Below, in pieces: positions 1 through 11,250 of a DNA stretch of 64,000 nt (position 1 is the first letter of the stretch; every line of letters begins with the position of its first letter). This DNA comes from Anniella stebbinsi (taxonomy: Eukaryota; Chordata; Lepidosauria; Squamata; Anniellidae): positions 205,014,017-205,078,016 of the forward strand of contig JARDYH010000004.1 of NCBI GenBank assembly GCA_029215795.1, in the 5' to 3' direction. A model generated the notes under the pieces. It saw only the letters and a list, made by a program, of their open reading frames with translations, was not told where the DNA came from and ran no database searches. The position numbers and the translations under genes are program-made.

Positions 1-202
1 CATAACTCCTTGCCTTTGTGTCTTAGACTGCCCATTTGGAACATAGGAGTGGGTATGTAGGGTCTGCTTAAGCTTCTGAAGGCCTTAATAAAGGCTGTAA
101 AGTTTATAGAAATGTGAAGCAAAGATGAACTCAACTGCAATGTTGTTCCAATTATTTTGGCTTCTGGCTGATAGCTGTCTTTCAAGGAAACAATCAAGGT
201 CT

Positions 203-300
203 GAACTGTAGTTTGGAGGACAATGCATTTGCTTTGCATGCACAAGGTCCCTCGTTCAATCACCAGCATCTCCAAGTAGGACTGACTATATGCACAGAAA
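203..300 (+). repeat. tRNA-derived SINE fragment
   Basis: The text TTTGCTTTGCATGCACAAGGTCCCTCGTTCAATC resembles the tRNA-like head of reptilian SINEs, with a B-box-like GTTCAATC. Only the head is present. Confidence 0.55.
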
Positions 301-379
301 GCCTCGGGGTGGGTGTGCAATGGTGCTGCATTGATTATACAATGCAGCAGCCACTTCACAGCCATCATGGGGCTTTTTT

Positions 380-885
380 GCAAAGCTGCCAAACAAAGAA
401 AGTCTGGAGTTGTGGCAGAGGTGTTGGCCAGGTTCAATGCCCTCCCTTCGAAGGTTCTTGAGGGCAGATTCAAGAAGATTCCGTGGTTCCTCAGAATTTG
501 CCCATGTAACAATTTAGATGTAGAGACTGTTGAGCACGTTTTGTTCTCATGTCGCTTTTATCAAAAAGCAAGGGATGATTTAATCTGGCCTTTTATACGA
601 CCTTTAACAAATCTCACCCCAGGATATCATTTAAACCTCTTGCTACAGGGCACAAATGAGGATATTACGATACAAGTGGCCAAGTTTTTGAATGTGGCTA
701 TATCCATCAGAGCAATGGTTGTTGGTTAAGATAAGTGTTTTAACTTTTATGAAATATATAAAGTATTTTAAGGCGTGTTGGATCTTGTTATTAACAATTT
801 AAAAATTTTTATTCTGTAAAAACTTCGCTCTTGCCATATTTCCTTTGGTCTATGGACTGCAATAAAGGATTGGATTGGGTGGATA
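380..885 (+). mobile_element. Non-LTR retrotransposon, degraded ORF end and 3' tail
   Basis: Frame 313-729 carries RICPCNN, then VETVEHVLFSC, a Cys/His pattern of the kind found at the end of some LINE ORF2 proteins. It is followed by QVAKFLNVAISIR, also typical. After the stop come an AT-rich 3' region and an AATAAAGGATTGGATTGG tail. The family is not certain, and no reverse transcriptase domain remains. Confidence 0.7.
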
Positions 886-1109
886 CTATATGAAATAAGG
901 CTGCAAAGTTCTATACCAGCCTTCCCCAACCTGGTGCACTGGCCAAGCAGGCAGCCAATCCAGGCCATGCACTCCAGCAGGCATTGCACGTGTGCATGCA
1001 ATGCTCTGTTCACATGATGCATGCTGGTACTGCAGCACTGCAGCATTTGTTAGAGTGGGCAGCAGGCAGGTGGGTGAACAGGGCTGAGATGTTAGAAGAG
1101 AAGGGGTAG

Positions 1110-1236
1110 GTAGCCCGGTGCCCTCCCAAAGTTTTGGACTACAACTCCCATCAGCCCCATCCAGCATGGCCAATGGTCAGGGATGATGGGAGTTGAAGTC
1201 CACCGCACCTGGAGGGCACTGGGTTGCATATCCCTG
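1110..1236. repeat. Palindromic ACAACTCCCAT element, copy 1
   Basis: An inverted-repeat element of about 125 bp. One arm reads GGACTACAACTCCCATCA and the other returns as TGATGGGAGTTGAAGTCC, flanked by degenerate CTGGAGGGCACTGGGTTG. It belongs to a family with about a dozen copies in this window. Confidence 0.75.
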
Positions 1237-1315
1237 TGTTAGAGGACAGAGCTGTGTGTACTATTTGGCATATCCTGCAACCATTGAGCCAGGGTGGGCA
1301 GAAAGTAGCTCTCCG

Positions 1316-1395
1316 GTGATATTGGACTTCAACTCCCAGCATTCCTGACCGTTGGCCATGTTGGCAGGGGCTGATGGGAGTTGAAGTCCTAGAAT
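1316..1395. repeat. Palindromic ACAACTCCCAT element, copy 2 (short)
   Basis: Both arms are present (GGACTTCAACTCCCAGC and GCTGATGGGAGTTGAAGTCC), but the outer terminal parts are lost. Confidence 0.65.
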
Positions 1396-2430
1396 TGGGA
1401 AATCTTCCTTCTGCCTAGCCCTGTCTTAAGTTAGCTGCAGATGCAGTGGATGCTGCTACTTCATCATGAGTATTGAAGCAAGATTCACCTGCTAGTCCAT
1501 TTGGCTTCTGTACACAGAATGGGAGGGAGCACCCACTCATTCTTTGCCTCAGGCAGCAAAATGTCTTGGGCGGGCCCTGAATAGAGGAGGAAAGTTCAGC
1601 GGTTGTAGCTTGCATGACAAGCTGTACCCGCAGAAATCCCTCTTCTGCACAGCTATTAATGGTGCAGGGGCCCTGTCCTCTTTTTCACCTGGCCACCCTA
1701 ATTATAGGGGCTGCTCATTGAATGGTGGAAAGCCCTATATAAAATGCTGCATTTTTATTAGCATTAGCATTCAGTTGTACATTTCCAACATTTCAGCGTC
1801 ACGCTTGGCCAAATGGTGAAGTCTTGTTCCCATGCAAATTGGGCCAGGTCCAGCTAGCAGGTAAACCTTGGCACATATTGAGTGTGCACCAGGAATTAGA
1901 ACATATGACGAGAAAATAGGTACTGTAATTATGGAATAGATATGGGGGTAGGATGGAGGTGGGCATGATATGAATCTCCCAGAACTGGTCATGTTCTGCC
2001 AGTAGAGGAAATTGCAGCATTAAAAACCGAGCAATGTGCACATGTGGTGATCCTCCGTGTGCTACAGGACTGCTCTACAGAGGTGAACTGTTCTGCCAGG
2101 GAGACTTTGCATATAAGGAAATGCAGAGTTTACAGTGACCTTTAAAAATGCCGGGTTTGTGGTGGTGGTGGGGAAGTTCTGAGAACAGCACACACTACTG
2201 TTTATCACAGAGATCTAGTTCTCACTGGGGGGGAAATGCCTATGGGGCATGGCTTTAGGGCTGTGTAACCAAACCTGTTCTGTATGATATAGTAGTATTA
2301 CAGACTACATTCCTCAAGCAAGGTGAACAGAAATCACACATACTGTAGTTATTTAAACCATTCTGTCTGCAATCCTATACCCACTTGCTTGGGAATGTGT
2401 CCAAATGAACTTAGCAGGCCTTTCATCACC

Positions 2431-2571
2431 GATCTACACCAAGCAGGATACAACACTTTGAAAACGTTTTGAAAACTGTATATGGAGTGTGTCCTGGGCC
2501 CCAACAGTTGTCACTACTGTTATAAACCGTTTAAAACTGTTTTAAACCATTTTAAAACAGTAGTGTAGATA
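2431..2571. repeat. MITE with ATCTACAC ends, copy 1
   Basis: It starts GATCTACACCAAGCAGGATA and ends AAAACAGTAGTGTAGAT. It shares its internal sequence (GGAGTGTGTCCTGG, AACAGTTGTCA) with the copy near 12,000. Confidence 0.7.
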
Positions 2572-3206
2572 GGCTCTAAGTAAACATGCAGAGAATCAGA
2601 CTATTTTAGAGCTTAGCCCTGTTAAAGATTAGGAAAGTAATTTAATGGAAGACATAATTACATATATAATTATAGTCAAATCTTCTACAGCTCCAGTTAT
2701 ACTTAGGCTTCTTTTGCTTTATACGCCAGGTGAGACTTCTGCTGAAATCAGTGGGACAACTTTAGAGTAAGTATCATCGGGGATTGCAACATGTGCAAGT
2801 GATAACAACACGATTCCCCCCCCCCCCAAGGGAATATATAAGATAAAATGTAATTGTACTTATTTCTGGCCTCGAGGGTATGGGGGAGGAAAATGAATGC
2901 TGTCTCAGATCCCTTTTTAAAGATCCAAACAAGAGAATAACCAAAGCATTTTTTTCCATAAGACAAATATTCACCAGGCCTCTTCCTAGGATTTGATTTT
3001 GCACGGAGCCTGTTTCACAATGTCTGTACATGTTTTAAATACATGGGGGGAAATGACACTCTGTTCCCAGTAAAGTATTACAGTAGGAACAGTATTACTG
3101 CTCTACTATAAAACTGTATTTAATGAAGTACCTCTCTTCAGTATGAGATGGACTAGTTGCCAAAATCCCTTGACTTAGTGGCTCTACAATTATAGAGAGC
3201 ATTTTA

Positions 3207-3211
<5 letters not shown>

Positions 3212-3238
<27 letters not shown>
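3212..3238. repeat. (AAT)n microsatellite
   Basis: About nine AAT/ATA units in a row. Confidence 0.9.
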
Positions 3239-3240
<2 letters not shown>

Positions 3241-3419
3241 TGGATACGCTCAATGTTATCTATTCTAGAATAAATGCTTCTCTCCACCTTCTACAATTGC
3301 ATTTAGGGGTTTGAGGACTATCCACCCATTTGTACATACCTTCCACCATCATGCAAGATTTTGGTATTGTATAGAATTGCGTTGAGAGAATTAAGTGAAT
3401 TATTAGGATATACAGTTTA

Positions 3420-3546
3420 GGGCATAATCCTATCATGTTTAGACAGAAAAAAAGTCCTACACCTCCCAGCATCCCCCAGCCAGCTGGCTGGAGAATGCTG
3501 GGAGGTGTGGGACTTTTTTCTGTCTAAACATGATGGGATTGCAGCC
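3420..3546. mobile_element. 127-bp palindromic MITE, copy 1 (TTA target duplication)
   Basis: The arms AATCCTATCATGTTTAGACA and TGTCTAAACATGATGGGATT are almost perfect inverted repeats separated by a short centre. TTA flanks both sides (3,417-3,419 and 3,547-3,549), which fits a PIF/Harbinger-type target duplication. Two more copies lie at 12,916 and 52,349. Confidence 0.8.
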
Positions 3547-5253
3547 TTAGCCCTTTACCACCTCACTTTACCTTGTAATTTCTGGCTGTATTCACTCCTG
3601 TCAGACTGGCTCCTCCTCAACGTCCCAGAGCTGCTGTGGTCCCCAGAAATAGGACTTTCCACCACCGTGTCGGTTTTCCTCCTCTCCAGCATGTACAGCC
3701 TGTGCCTTAAAAAGGTCATATTCTTTTTCTTGGCCCCCGGATTTTCTTTCCCAGTAGGATCCCTGGTTTCCATTTCCAGGCAAGAGGCGGTGGGGGAAAT
3801 CCCTTTCTCACCTCACTTGCTTGGGAGAAAAAAGGAAAGGGAAGCTCAGCTGGTGGCGTGTTGTGCCAGCTTGTTGCTTGGGCGAAGAGAGCAGCTCCTT
3901 GCATTGATCAGCTGTCTTGTTCCAAGACCTGCCTAAGTTCACTTCTTACCTGGCTCACCTGACTGCCACCTCTACAGCCTAGCAGGGCTCCACCCCTATG
4001 AAGTCATCTTTTAGTACACTGACTGGGGAACCAGACACCTGTTACCTGAGAGACTTGCAGCACACTGTATGGCATAGCATCAGGGGCTGCTTTCCCTCGA
4101 TCGCCCCTTGTCTGAGCGTGTGCCTGTGCTCTTGTATTTATTCTTACTTTTCCTGTTCGTTTATTTTTATGTAAGAAAGCACTCACATATATATGGGGAA
4201 AAAAACCTCTGCAAAAAACAAGCCCACTGCATAACTTCCCCTTCAAGTGAAGCAGGTGGAAACTGCTGATATTTGCACTGGATGGCTACTGGATACCTGA
4301 GTCATTGTTATGTAGAGCAAGGAGCTGGAGTCTCCATTCTCATGGTTAAAGGCTTTATTAACAAATCCAGGCAGAGGTTCATTCTTTTCAGGGCTGGTAG
4401 AAGACATTTTGGCTCACTCTCCCCCCAAAGTCGAGGTGTATACAGGAGGAGAGTCAAGTTATTTTGACACCTGAGGCAGAAAATTCCACACCTTTCCCTG
4501 CTCTCTGGCATTGAAGGGGAGGGGAGCAAGAAATTACATTTCTAGCAAGTGCTGCCCTTTTATAACACCCAAAAACAGTTTCCTGAGGTGACCCCATCAC
4601 TCTGCTTACTGGGATGGCCAGCTCTGGAATCCTATGCTTGTTTATAGGGGCAAAAATATACTTTTAAAAAAAGGAATATATACTGTAAAAAGAAAATCCT
4701 AACTTTCTTCCAAAGACCTGAGGGTGGCTACAAAACTCTTCTGCCATATTATCCTCAAAAGACCCCTGTGAGGTCAGTTAGGCTGAGAGATATTAACTAA
4801 GGAAGCAATCTTAGAACCCCCTAGACAGAGTCAGTGGGGCCACAGGATAATTCCAATTACACTGCTCTGACCCATGAATCTAAGCTCCCCACTTCGTCCC
4901 AGCCGGCATGGAGAGAACCACACCAGCTGTCTCTCCAAGGTCGCAAAAGCAAACTTGGAGGGGGAGGTAAATGGGTGTGTTGCTGGGTGGGGAGAGGTGG
5001 GGATTGGGGAAGCTGGGATACAATATATTCTGTGTGGTCTCTTCAGCCTCCTTCCCTCCCACTCTGATGCGTCCCAGCTATATGGGCGAAAATGCCTGTC
5101 TAACCAAACTGCAGTGCAGGCGGAGCACGGAGGTGAAGATTGCTTTGGCACCGCTTCTCCTACTCTGTATAGGATATCCATAAGCCTCCGAGTTCAGAGA
5201 CTTAGGAGCATCGCCATAGGATTGTGCCCTAACTGTGGAATTCACTTGCACAA

Positions 5254-5482
5254 GATGTAGTGATGGCAACCACTTTGGCTGGCAAATTCATGGAGGATAA
5301 GTCTATCAATGCCTCCTACGTATTCCTGATGGCTATGTGCTACCTCCAGTATCAGAGGCAGTATGCCTATGTACACCAGTTGCAGGGGAGCATGAACAGA
5401 ATGTCCTGCTTGTAGTGAACAGAATGCTGGACTAGATAGACCTTGATCTGATCCAGCATGGCTCTTCTTATGTTCTTACAAC
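5254..5482 (+). mobile_element. CR1 LINE 3' UTR fragment
   Basis: The sequence runs from GATGTAGTGATGGCAACC through GGCTATGTGCTACCTCCAGT to GATCCAGCATGGCTCTTC. The CR1-type octamer tail TTCTTATGTTCTTAC ends it. Confidence 0.8.
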
Positions 5483-6299
5483 CCAAGGGGTCCAAGTCAA
5501 TATCATGACTGAGTGGGGATTTGAAGTGCCCATGTGCCAACATGCCCAAAGACCAACCTTACCCAGCAGATTAAATGTTCCACTGCCAAAGAGAATAGGC
5601 ATTTGAGTACTGGGATACTTAAAATAATCCGACATAGTGGATGTTTGCCTTTGGAGCAAGGATAATGAAATGGCTGACATGCCACTTAGCTAAGCAAATT
5701 ATTTAAAATCTAAGATGAGACATACTGAAATATGTGGTAACTAACTCCAGCAAAAGGCATTTATATTTCAGAGGGAGAATGGAAGCCACGTATTTCTCTG
5801 CATAATAAGCAAGCACCATTAGCCTCCTGTTAATTGGAGCCCTACTAATGTTAATGTTGATAAGCATTTATATATATATATATATATAAGATAGCTTTTT
5901 CCTAAGTGAGGGGACAGGTGCTGATCTTCACATGGAAAATATTGGTACTGTGTTCCCAAGCAACAATATTAAAAGCATATCAGAGGTTATTGTTCTGTGG
6001 TCAGGGCTAATCTTTGCCTGCATCTCCAATCATGACCGTGCCAAAGGCATCATCACGCCTCTGATAGCTGCTAGGTAAACTAAATGTTCCTTGTTCTTTG
6101 TAACTAATGCCTTGTCACTAGTGCATGGCATTTTCTGGGAGGGGGATTCAAAGCAAGGATCAAAGGCTTTCTCTTAAATACAGTCAAGATTTTAATGGGA
6201 CGGATCACTCGCTGAATAACTACAGTGATATTATTTTTTATATCTATAACCAACCTTTCTTCTGTGATGAAAACCAAGGCAGCGTGCATCGGGTTTCCA

Positions 6300-6365
6300 A
6301 GGGATCACTGAAACTAAGCAGGTCTGTGTCTGTGCTTAGCTGGGAGACCACCTTGGAACCCAGAT
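6300..6365 (+). repeat. 5S rRNA-like segment (possible 5S-derived SINE head)
   Basis: GAAACTAAGCAGGTCTGTGT followed by GCTTAGCTGGGAGACCACC tracks the internal promoter region of 5S rRNA (GAAGCTAAGCAGGG ... GGATGGGAGACC). It lies directly before a LINE end at 6,364, as in SINEs that join a 5S head to a LINE tail. Confidence 0.6.
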
Positions 6366-6790
6366 GATTCAAAGTGCTGGTATTAGCATTCAAAGCCCTA
6401 AAGGGCTTGGTGCCAGGTTATCTGAATACCTCCTCCCATATGTAACTGCTTGGACCTTAAGATCATCTTCAGGGTTCTTTCTCCGTGAGCTCCTGCCAAA
6501 GGAAGTGAAGCAGGTGGCTACCAGGAGAAGGGCCTTTTCTGCTGTTGCACCCCAGCTGTGGAATGAGCTCCCTAGAGAGGTTCGCCTGGCACCTACGTTA
6601 TCACGCCACGTGAAGACCTTTTTATTTTCCCAGTATTTTAACATTTTACCATCTTAGTCTTTTAACTTTGCTGTTTTAAATCTGTACTTAAAATCTCTGT
6701 ATTTAAAATTTCTGCATTGCTACTCAGTTTGATTCTGGTTGTACTTTTATATTATTGTGATTTATATTGTGGTTTAAGGTTTTTTTAAAC
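6364..6790 (+). mobile_element. L2/CR1-type LINE, ORF2 C-terminus and 3' UTR
   Basis: Frame 6,364-6,657 reads FLRELLPKEVKQVATRRRAF, then APQLWNELPREVRL and [10 protein letters not shown]. This is the well-known C-terminal end of L2-like LINE proteins in vertebrates. An AT-rich UTR follows. Confidence 0.75.
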
Positions 6791-7322
6791 TTTAAATTGT
6801 ACTTTATGGTTTTAAGTTTTGTGAACTACAGCATTATGTGCCTTCATACTTGGATATGGAATGGTCAACAAAATATTGACTACCACCCTCTCCCCCTTTC
6901 TGAAGCAATAGCATTTAGGCCCACAGCATGCAGAGTTAATACACAGTACATTACCTTGTTGATCAGCGGTGCCAAGGAAAAGTCACCCAGGCTTCAAGGA
7001 GAGTGTCTGATGACTCCGATCGACTGACTGACTCAGCCCAATATTGCTAAGACTGACCTAGCCCCGTATTGCTAAGACTGACCTGGAATTGATTGTGTCG
7101 AGCAGAAAATTATCAGGGGTTGGAGCAACTCCAGGAAAGATTACACTAGGTGTCCTTTTGTTTAAAAAAAGGATGCAGAAGAGCCGAACAACACGTTCCT
7201 TTAACGATATAGCTGCTGTTTTGTCTTGTTTTACTCTAAAGTAAGTTCAAGGACCCGATCCTGATTGGGACCTTAGCGTGGCCCAAGAGAGAAGGGGCTT
7301 TCGCTCTTTGCCCTAGTACCCA

Positions 7323-7374
7323 CCTAGGTAGGCCTTTGGTCTGATCGAAGAAGGTTGTTCTTATGTTCTTATCT
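7323..7374 (+). repeat. CR1 tail remnant
   Basis: GGCCTTTGGTCTGATC leads to the octamer tail TTCTTATGTTCTTAT. Confidence 0.6.
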
Positions 7375-7379
7375 TTGGA

Positions 7380-9180
7380 ATCTCAGGGGAACTACTTGAG
7401 ATCCTCTGAGAGATGCCAAAGATTGAACCTGGAGCCTTAGATAGGGTGGGTCCTAAGTCCGTTGACAAGGTGGCCTGAGTCCTTCATTCACTTTTGTTGT
7501 TGCTGCATGAATATCCTTTGCAATTTAATTACACATCCTCTGGTGACTTTACAAGAAGACTGAAGTGGGGACATCCTTGGTTAATGAATGGGTAATATCT
7601 CAATTGTTATCCCCAGCTCCACCTCCTAACTTCTAGAGCTTTGCAGGAGGCAGACTTTGAAGACAGAATTTGTCAATGAGCCATTAGTGGCAGAGATCAC
7701 TGAAGTGGAAGTGATAAAAACCACGTGACTGTCTTTCTGAGAACTTTGGACATTGCACTTATGACCTGTTATATAATATATCCTTAGTTACAATAGGAAG
7801 ATAAGAACAGACCCAAGATGGATGCAACAAAAAGAAATGTAGCTAAGCAAAGAACTAAAAATGTCACCTGCACATTGCTTGCTAACAATAAAAGCTGATT
7901 AATTCAGAAATAACCACAACTCCAATATCCATCAGACAATACTAAGTGTTCAGAGTGACTTCTCCTAGCAGGGCAGTGAGCTTGCGGAGGGAGCAAATGA
8001 ACTTTCTGCAGTTTCTGTGCATGGCTTGCCCATTTGGATCAGGTTGAAAATCTTACCTTTGATCAGTTCTGTGTTTTTCAGACCATCATCCAAGTCTAGT
8101 ATAAAAAACGTACAAAATTTCAGAACTTACTATATGTCAGCAAGAGGGCTATTTGGGAATGTTGTCTCCTACCTACTCTGAGTGTGTTTTAGAACCTACA
8201 TGGTCAGAGTTACCAGCTGGACAGAAATTGAAAAACAAAACAAAAAACTTGCCAGGCAGGTTTTTGTCCCTTTAACTGTGATATGATATGCAGAAATCAG
8301 CGGCTGAGTTTATTCAAGGCATTGAGCTAAAAACTATTACCTGTCAATCAGTGTACATCAAACTGCTGTTAAGGAGGCACTCGCCAGGGACAGGCCAAAA
8401 GTTGACAACCATAATAATTTGCTCTTTAATTTTTTTTATGGCCACCTAAGGCATTAGAGCCAAAAATTGGTATTTTACCAATTACACTTAGGTACAAGTT
8501 TGGTACTTGTCAGTACATCCACCCAAAGTGAGAAAATAAGTACATCTACTCAATATTTACTGTCAGAGAGTATGCCAAACCATATGCTCAAGAAATGCAC
8601 AGGGAAATTTCATTGATAGAGAAAAACAGTTGATTGTGGGTAAAGAGGAGGCAGATCAATAATTCTTTGGCTAGACAGAGATCTAGCATGGAGGGAATCT
8701 TTCGGCACATTAGCAGTGATCTGTTGCTATGATAGCTGGTATTTATAAACAAATCTCCACTGATTACTTGAACTCATTGCTTTGAAATTACTGCTCCTGC
8801 ATGTTATGCTGCGAGGTTTATTTGAAAGATTGATTTAATGAAGTTATGTGACCTTAATGAGCCCTAGAGACTTTGCAGAGAGGATTCAAACGGGAAGGAT
8901 CTGTAACTCCAGGAAGAACTAATGCACGTTTTTCTTGCTTCAGTAAAAAGGGAGTTTGTGTTTATATATATACAAAAGCTGAGCGTACTGTGTGTTCAGA
9001 GAGAGGTGACCAGATTTCCCAAATAAGCTTTGAAGAAATAAAAGGCATGAGTTTTATGTTTTTGAGAAAGAGCCAAATGACCTCAAGAAATTAATAGGCT
9101 ATTTTATTAGCAGAGCTTGCAAAAATCTTTAAAATGTCATTATTTTGAGAAAGGAGTGTTATGTAGAAGTAAAGTCAATA
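7380..9180. other. Intergenic sequence, nothing recognised
   Basis: The sequence is AT-rich and apparently single-copy. I see no long reading frame, no splice-bounded exon and no clear repeat. Confidence 0.5.
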
Positions 9181-9229
9181 TCAAGGAAACACGTTATGCA
9201 TTTTCTATTTCAGAAACCTTGGTCCTGCC

Positions 9230-9620
9230 TTCATGGTACCATGTTGCCACCGCTTTGCCACTAAGCCCCACGGTTTCACTGCTGCGGGGTGGCGGCAGGT
9301 AATCTAAATTGCAGGAGGCGGCGTGGGCTTTCTGGCAGCCATTCAGCTCGCCAGGCGTACCCCATACCCAGCTTCCGGCAGCCATTCAGCTGTTGCCATC
9401 CGCCCCAGAATACCCCTGGCTTGACACAGTAATCTTGCTTCGAAGGGAAATGTTGGGGTAAGCCCCTGCCTTTTCGAATGCGCAGCTTCAGGGAAAAGCC
9501 CCGCAGCGGCTGCGAATCAGCAGCTGTGTCATATAAAAGAATCAGCACCGACTTGAAACCAACCCGTAGCAAGGAAGACGTATAGACAGCCCCCTTGTTA
9601 AACTGCAACCAGGACAATGT
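9230..9620. other. GC-richer island, unidentified
   Basis: It has higher GC than its surroundings, a local duplication (GCAGCCATTCAGCT appears twice, near 9,335 and 9,378) and a TATA-like CATATAAAAG at about 9,530. It could be an old LTR or a regulatory island. No terminal repeats or target duplication could be confirmed. Confidence 0.3.
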
Positions 9621-10675
9621 ACATAATATGTAATCTTCTGGACTAGCAAAGGGGTCCCATGTGCTTCACTGTCTTGCACTGAAATACATGGGATTAAAAA
9701 TATTTAACTTTAACCAGATCATGCCCGATTCCTAACATTTGACAATAGTCAATCACAAAATAAAACATCCAGGTTTAAATCCCAGTATAAACCCTGCTTC
9801 TTGTCCACACTAACAGTCCCCACAGGAAATCACCATAATGTTCATTACTGCTTCATAGTATTTAGCAAACATTTTGCTTTAAAGATTTTATTGTTGTAAA
9901 GTCTTATTTTTGCTACTGATCTTCCTGGTTCAAACATTGATTCGATCCATCTTGTTTGTGGGGGAACAGAAGAATCGAATCTGAACCTCATGATCTGGGC
10001 ATGTATATATGCAATCTTTTTCATCAAGTTAACATCACGTCCTATCCATTCAGCAGGTTTGGAGAGACTTTTTGGAAGGTAGGAATTCTGACCAGGATTA
10101 TTGAACTAGTTTTGAACTGGTCTGACTGGTTCTCTTTTAGCCTCTTGGCTATTCTGCTTTGGTTTCCAGTAATGGGAATAATCATTTGTAAATGAAAACT
10201 AATTGACACGTGCAAAAGGGCAGTAAGAATTTCCCTATCTCCTCTTGGAGAGGTATTTAATCTACTTGTGATCTGCAATCTGATCGTTACGGCGAACAGT
10301 TTTTCAACTGATTTCTATAGTGGCTTGTGGCTTAAATTTTCAGCAGATAGGGACATTTATGTACTTGCTGTAAAAGCTTCAGTGGGGATGCCTATAGATA
10401 GCATTGATTGCAGCCTGGGACGCTTATGAGAAAACTTGCGCCCAGTGGAAATTCTCATTTTGAGGAAATTAATTCACACTCATTTTCCCACCCCCAGCTG
10501 TAGGCCACTTTTTTTTCCTTTTGGTAATCAAAATCAAAGGCTATTAGTCATGATGGCCACTATATATTTCAGAAGCAGAGGAAACATGTCTCTGAAAACC
10601 AGTCACTTGAGAAAAGCAACAGGAGAGGGCTATTGCCCTCCTATGGCGTTTGTGGGCTTCCAGAGGCATCTGTAG
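9620..10675. other. Upstream flank of PPA2, nothing recognised
   Basis: AT-rich sequence without clear repeats or reading frames, leading into the CpG island. Confidence 0.5.
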
Positions 10676-10679
10676 CCTA

Positions 10680-11250
10680 CAAGCCCCTACCCCCGCCCCA
10701 GATGCCCGGCTTTGGAACCTTTGCCCGTTTTTCTCCTGCTTGATCGGGAAGTAAACAAGGCGGAGAGTAACGACCGGGCTGCAGCTTCGGGGGGGGGGGA
10801 GGGGGGTTCCTGAGCATGCTCAAACTCCACCCGCCGCAACGGAGGAGGAGGGGCTGCCTGGAGAAACGGAAGGCATCAGCATGCGCGTCGGCTCGGGTTT
10901 GGGTTGGCTGCTGCGGTTGCCTTCGGCGGCTCAGCACGGCCGCGCTTCCTGCAAGAGAAGGACGCCGGCGCGCCGTCTGCAGCCGTGGGCCGTGCTGGGC
11001 TGCCGCTGGCACGGCGGCTCCATGGCTGGCTACGGCACGGAGCTGCGCGGCCGGCTCCACTCGCCCGATTACCGCCTCTACTTTAGTAAGTAGCAGCGCC
11101 CCGAGGAAGCCACGTGCGCAGCAACAGCGGCCTCCGAACGCGCCTGGGGCGCCTTTGGAATTGGAACGCTCTGTGACATGGCGTTCTAGGGCGGGGCTTG
11201 AGCGCTGGGGAAGAATGGAATACGCGCGGTTGTAGGGCGGGGCCTAGGGA
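10680..11250 (+). promoter_or_regulatory. CpG-island promoter of PPA2
   Basis: Bases are GC-rich with frequent CpG, in sharp contrast to the AT-rich flanks, and the island covers exon 1. Sp1-like GC boxes (CCCCGCCCC near 10,690) are present and no TATA box is seen. A run of G from 10,789 to 10,806, broken by one A, sits about 75 bases before the start codon. The transcription start is not determinable here. Confidence 0.8.
10881..11085 (+). CDS. PPA2: PPA2 exon 1: start codon and mitochondrial presequence
   Basis: This exon encodes residues 1-68 and the first base of codon 69. Residues 1-47 hold many Arg and no Asp or Glu, with a Leu-Leu-Arg-Leu stretch near the start, as expected for a matrix-targeting peptide. 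The homologous part begins near residue 48 ([10 protein letters not shown]) and ends with YRLYF just before the donor GTAAGT at 11,086. I chose the ATG at 10,881 because it opens the longest in-frame sequence. The in-frame ATG at 11,022 (Met48) has a better Kozak context (CTCCATGG); starting there would remove the presequence and could give a non-mitochondrial form. The exon sits in a CpG island. Confidence 0.93.

Noticed and set aside
3505..3936. 143-codon + frame with a hydrophobic start
   Set aside because: It begins inside the 3,420 MITE, has no homology that I recognise, and shows no splice or promoter context.
6300..6365. A functional 5S rRNA gene
   Set aside because: Only part of the 5S sequence is present, with many differences and no terminator run.
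10677..11060. 127-codon - strand frame in the CpG island, and the 139-codon + frame from 10,816
   Set aside because: Both are products of high GC over PPA2 exon 1. They are out of frame with it and match no protein I know.
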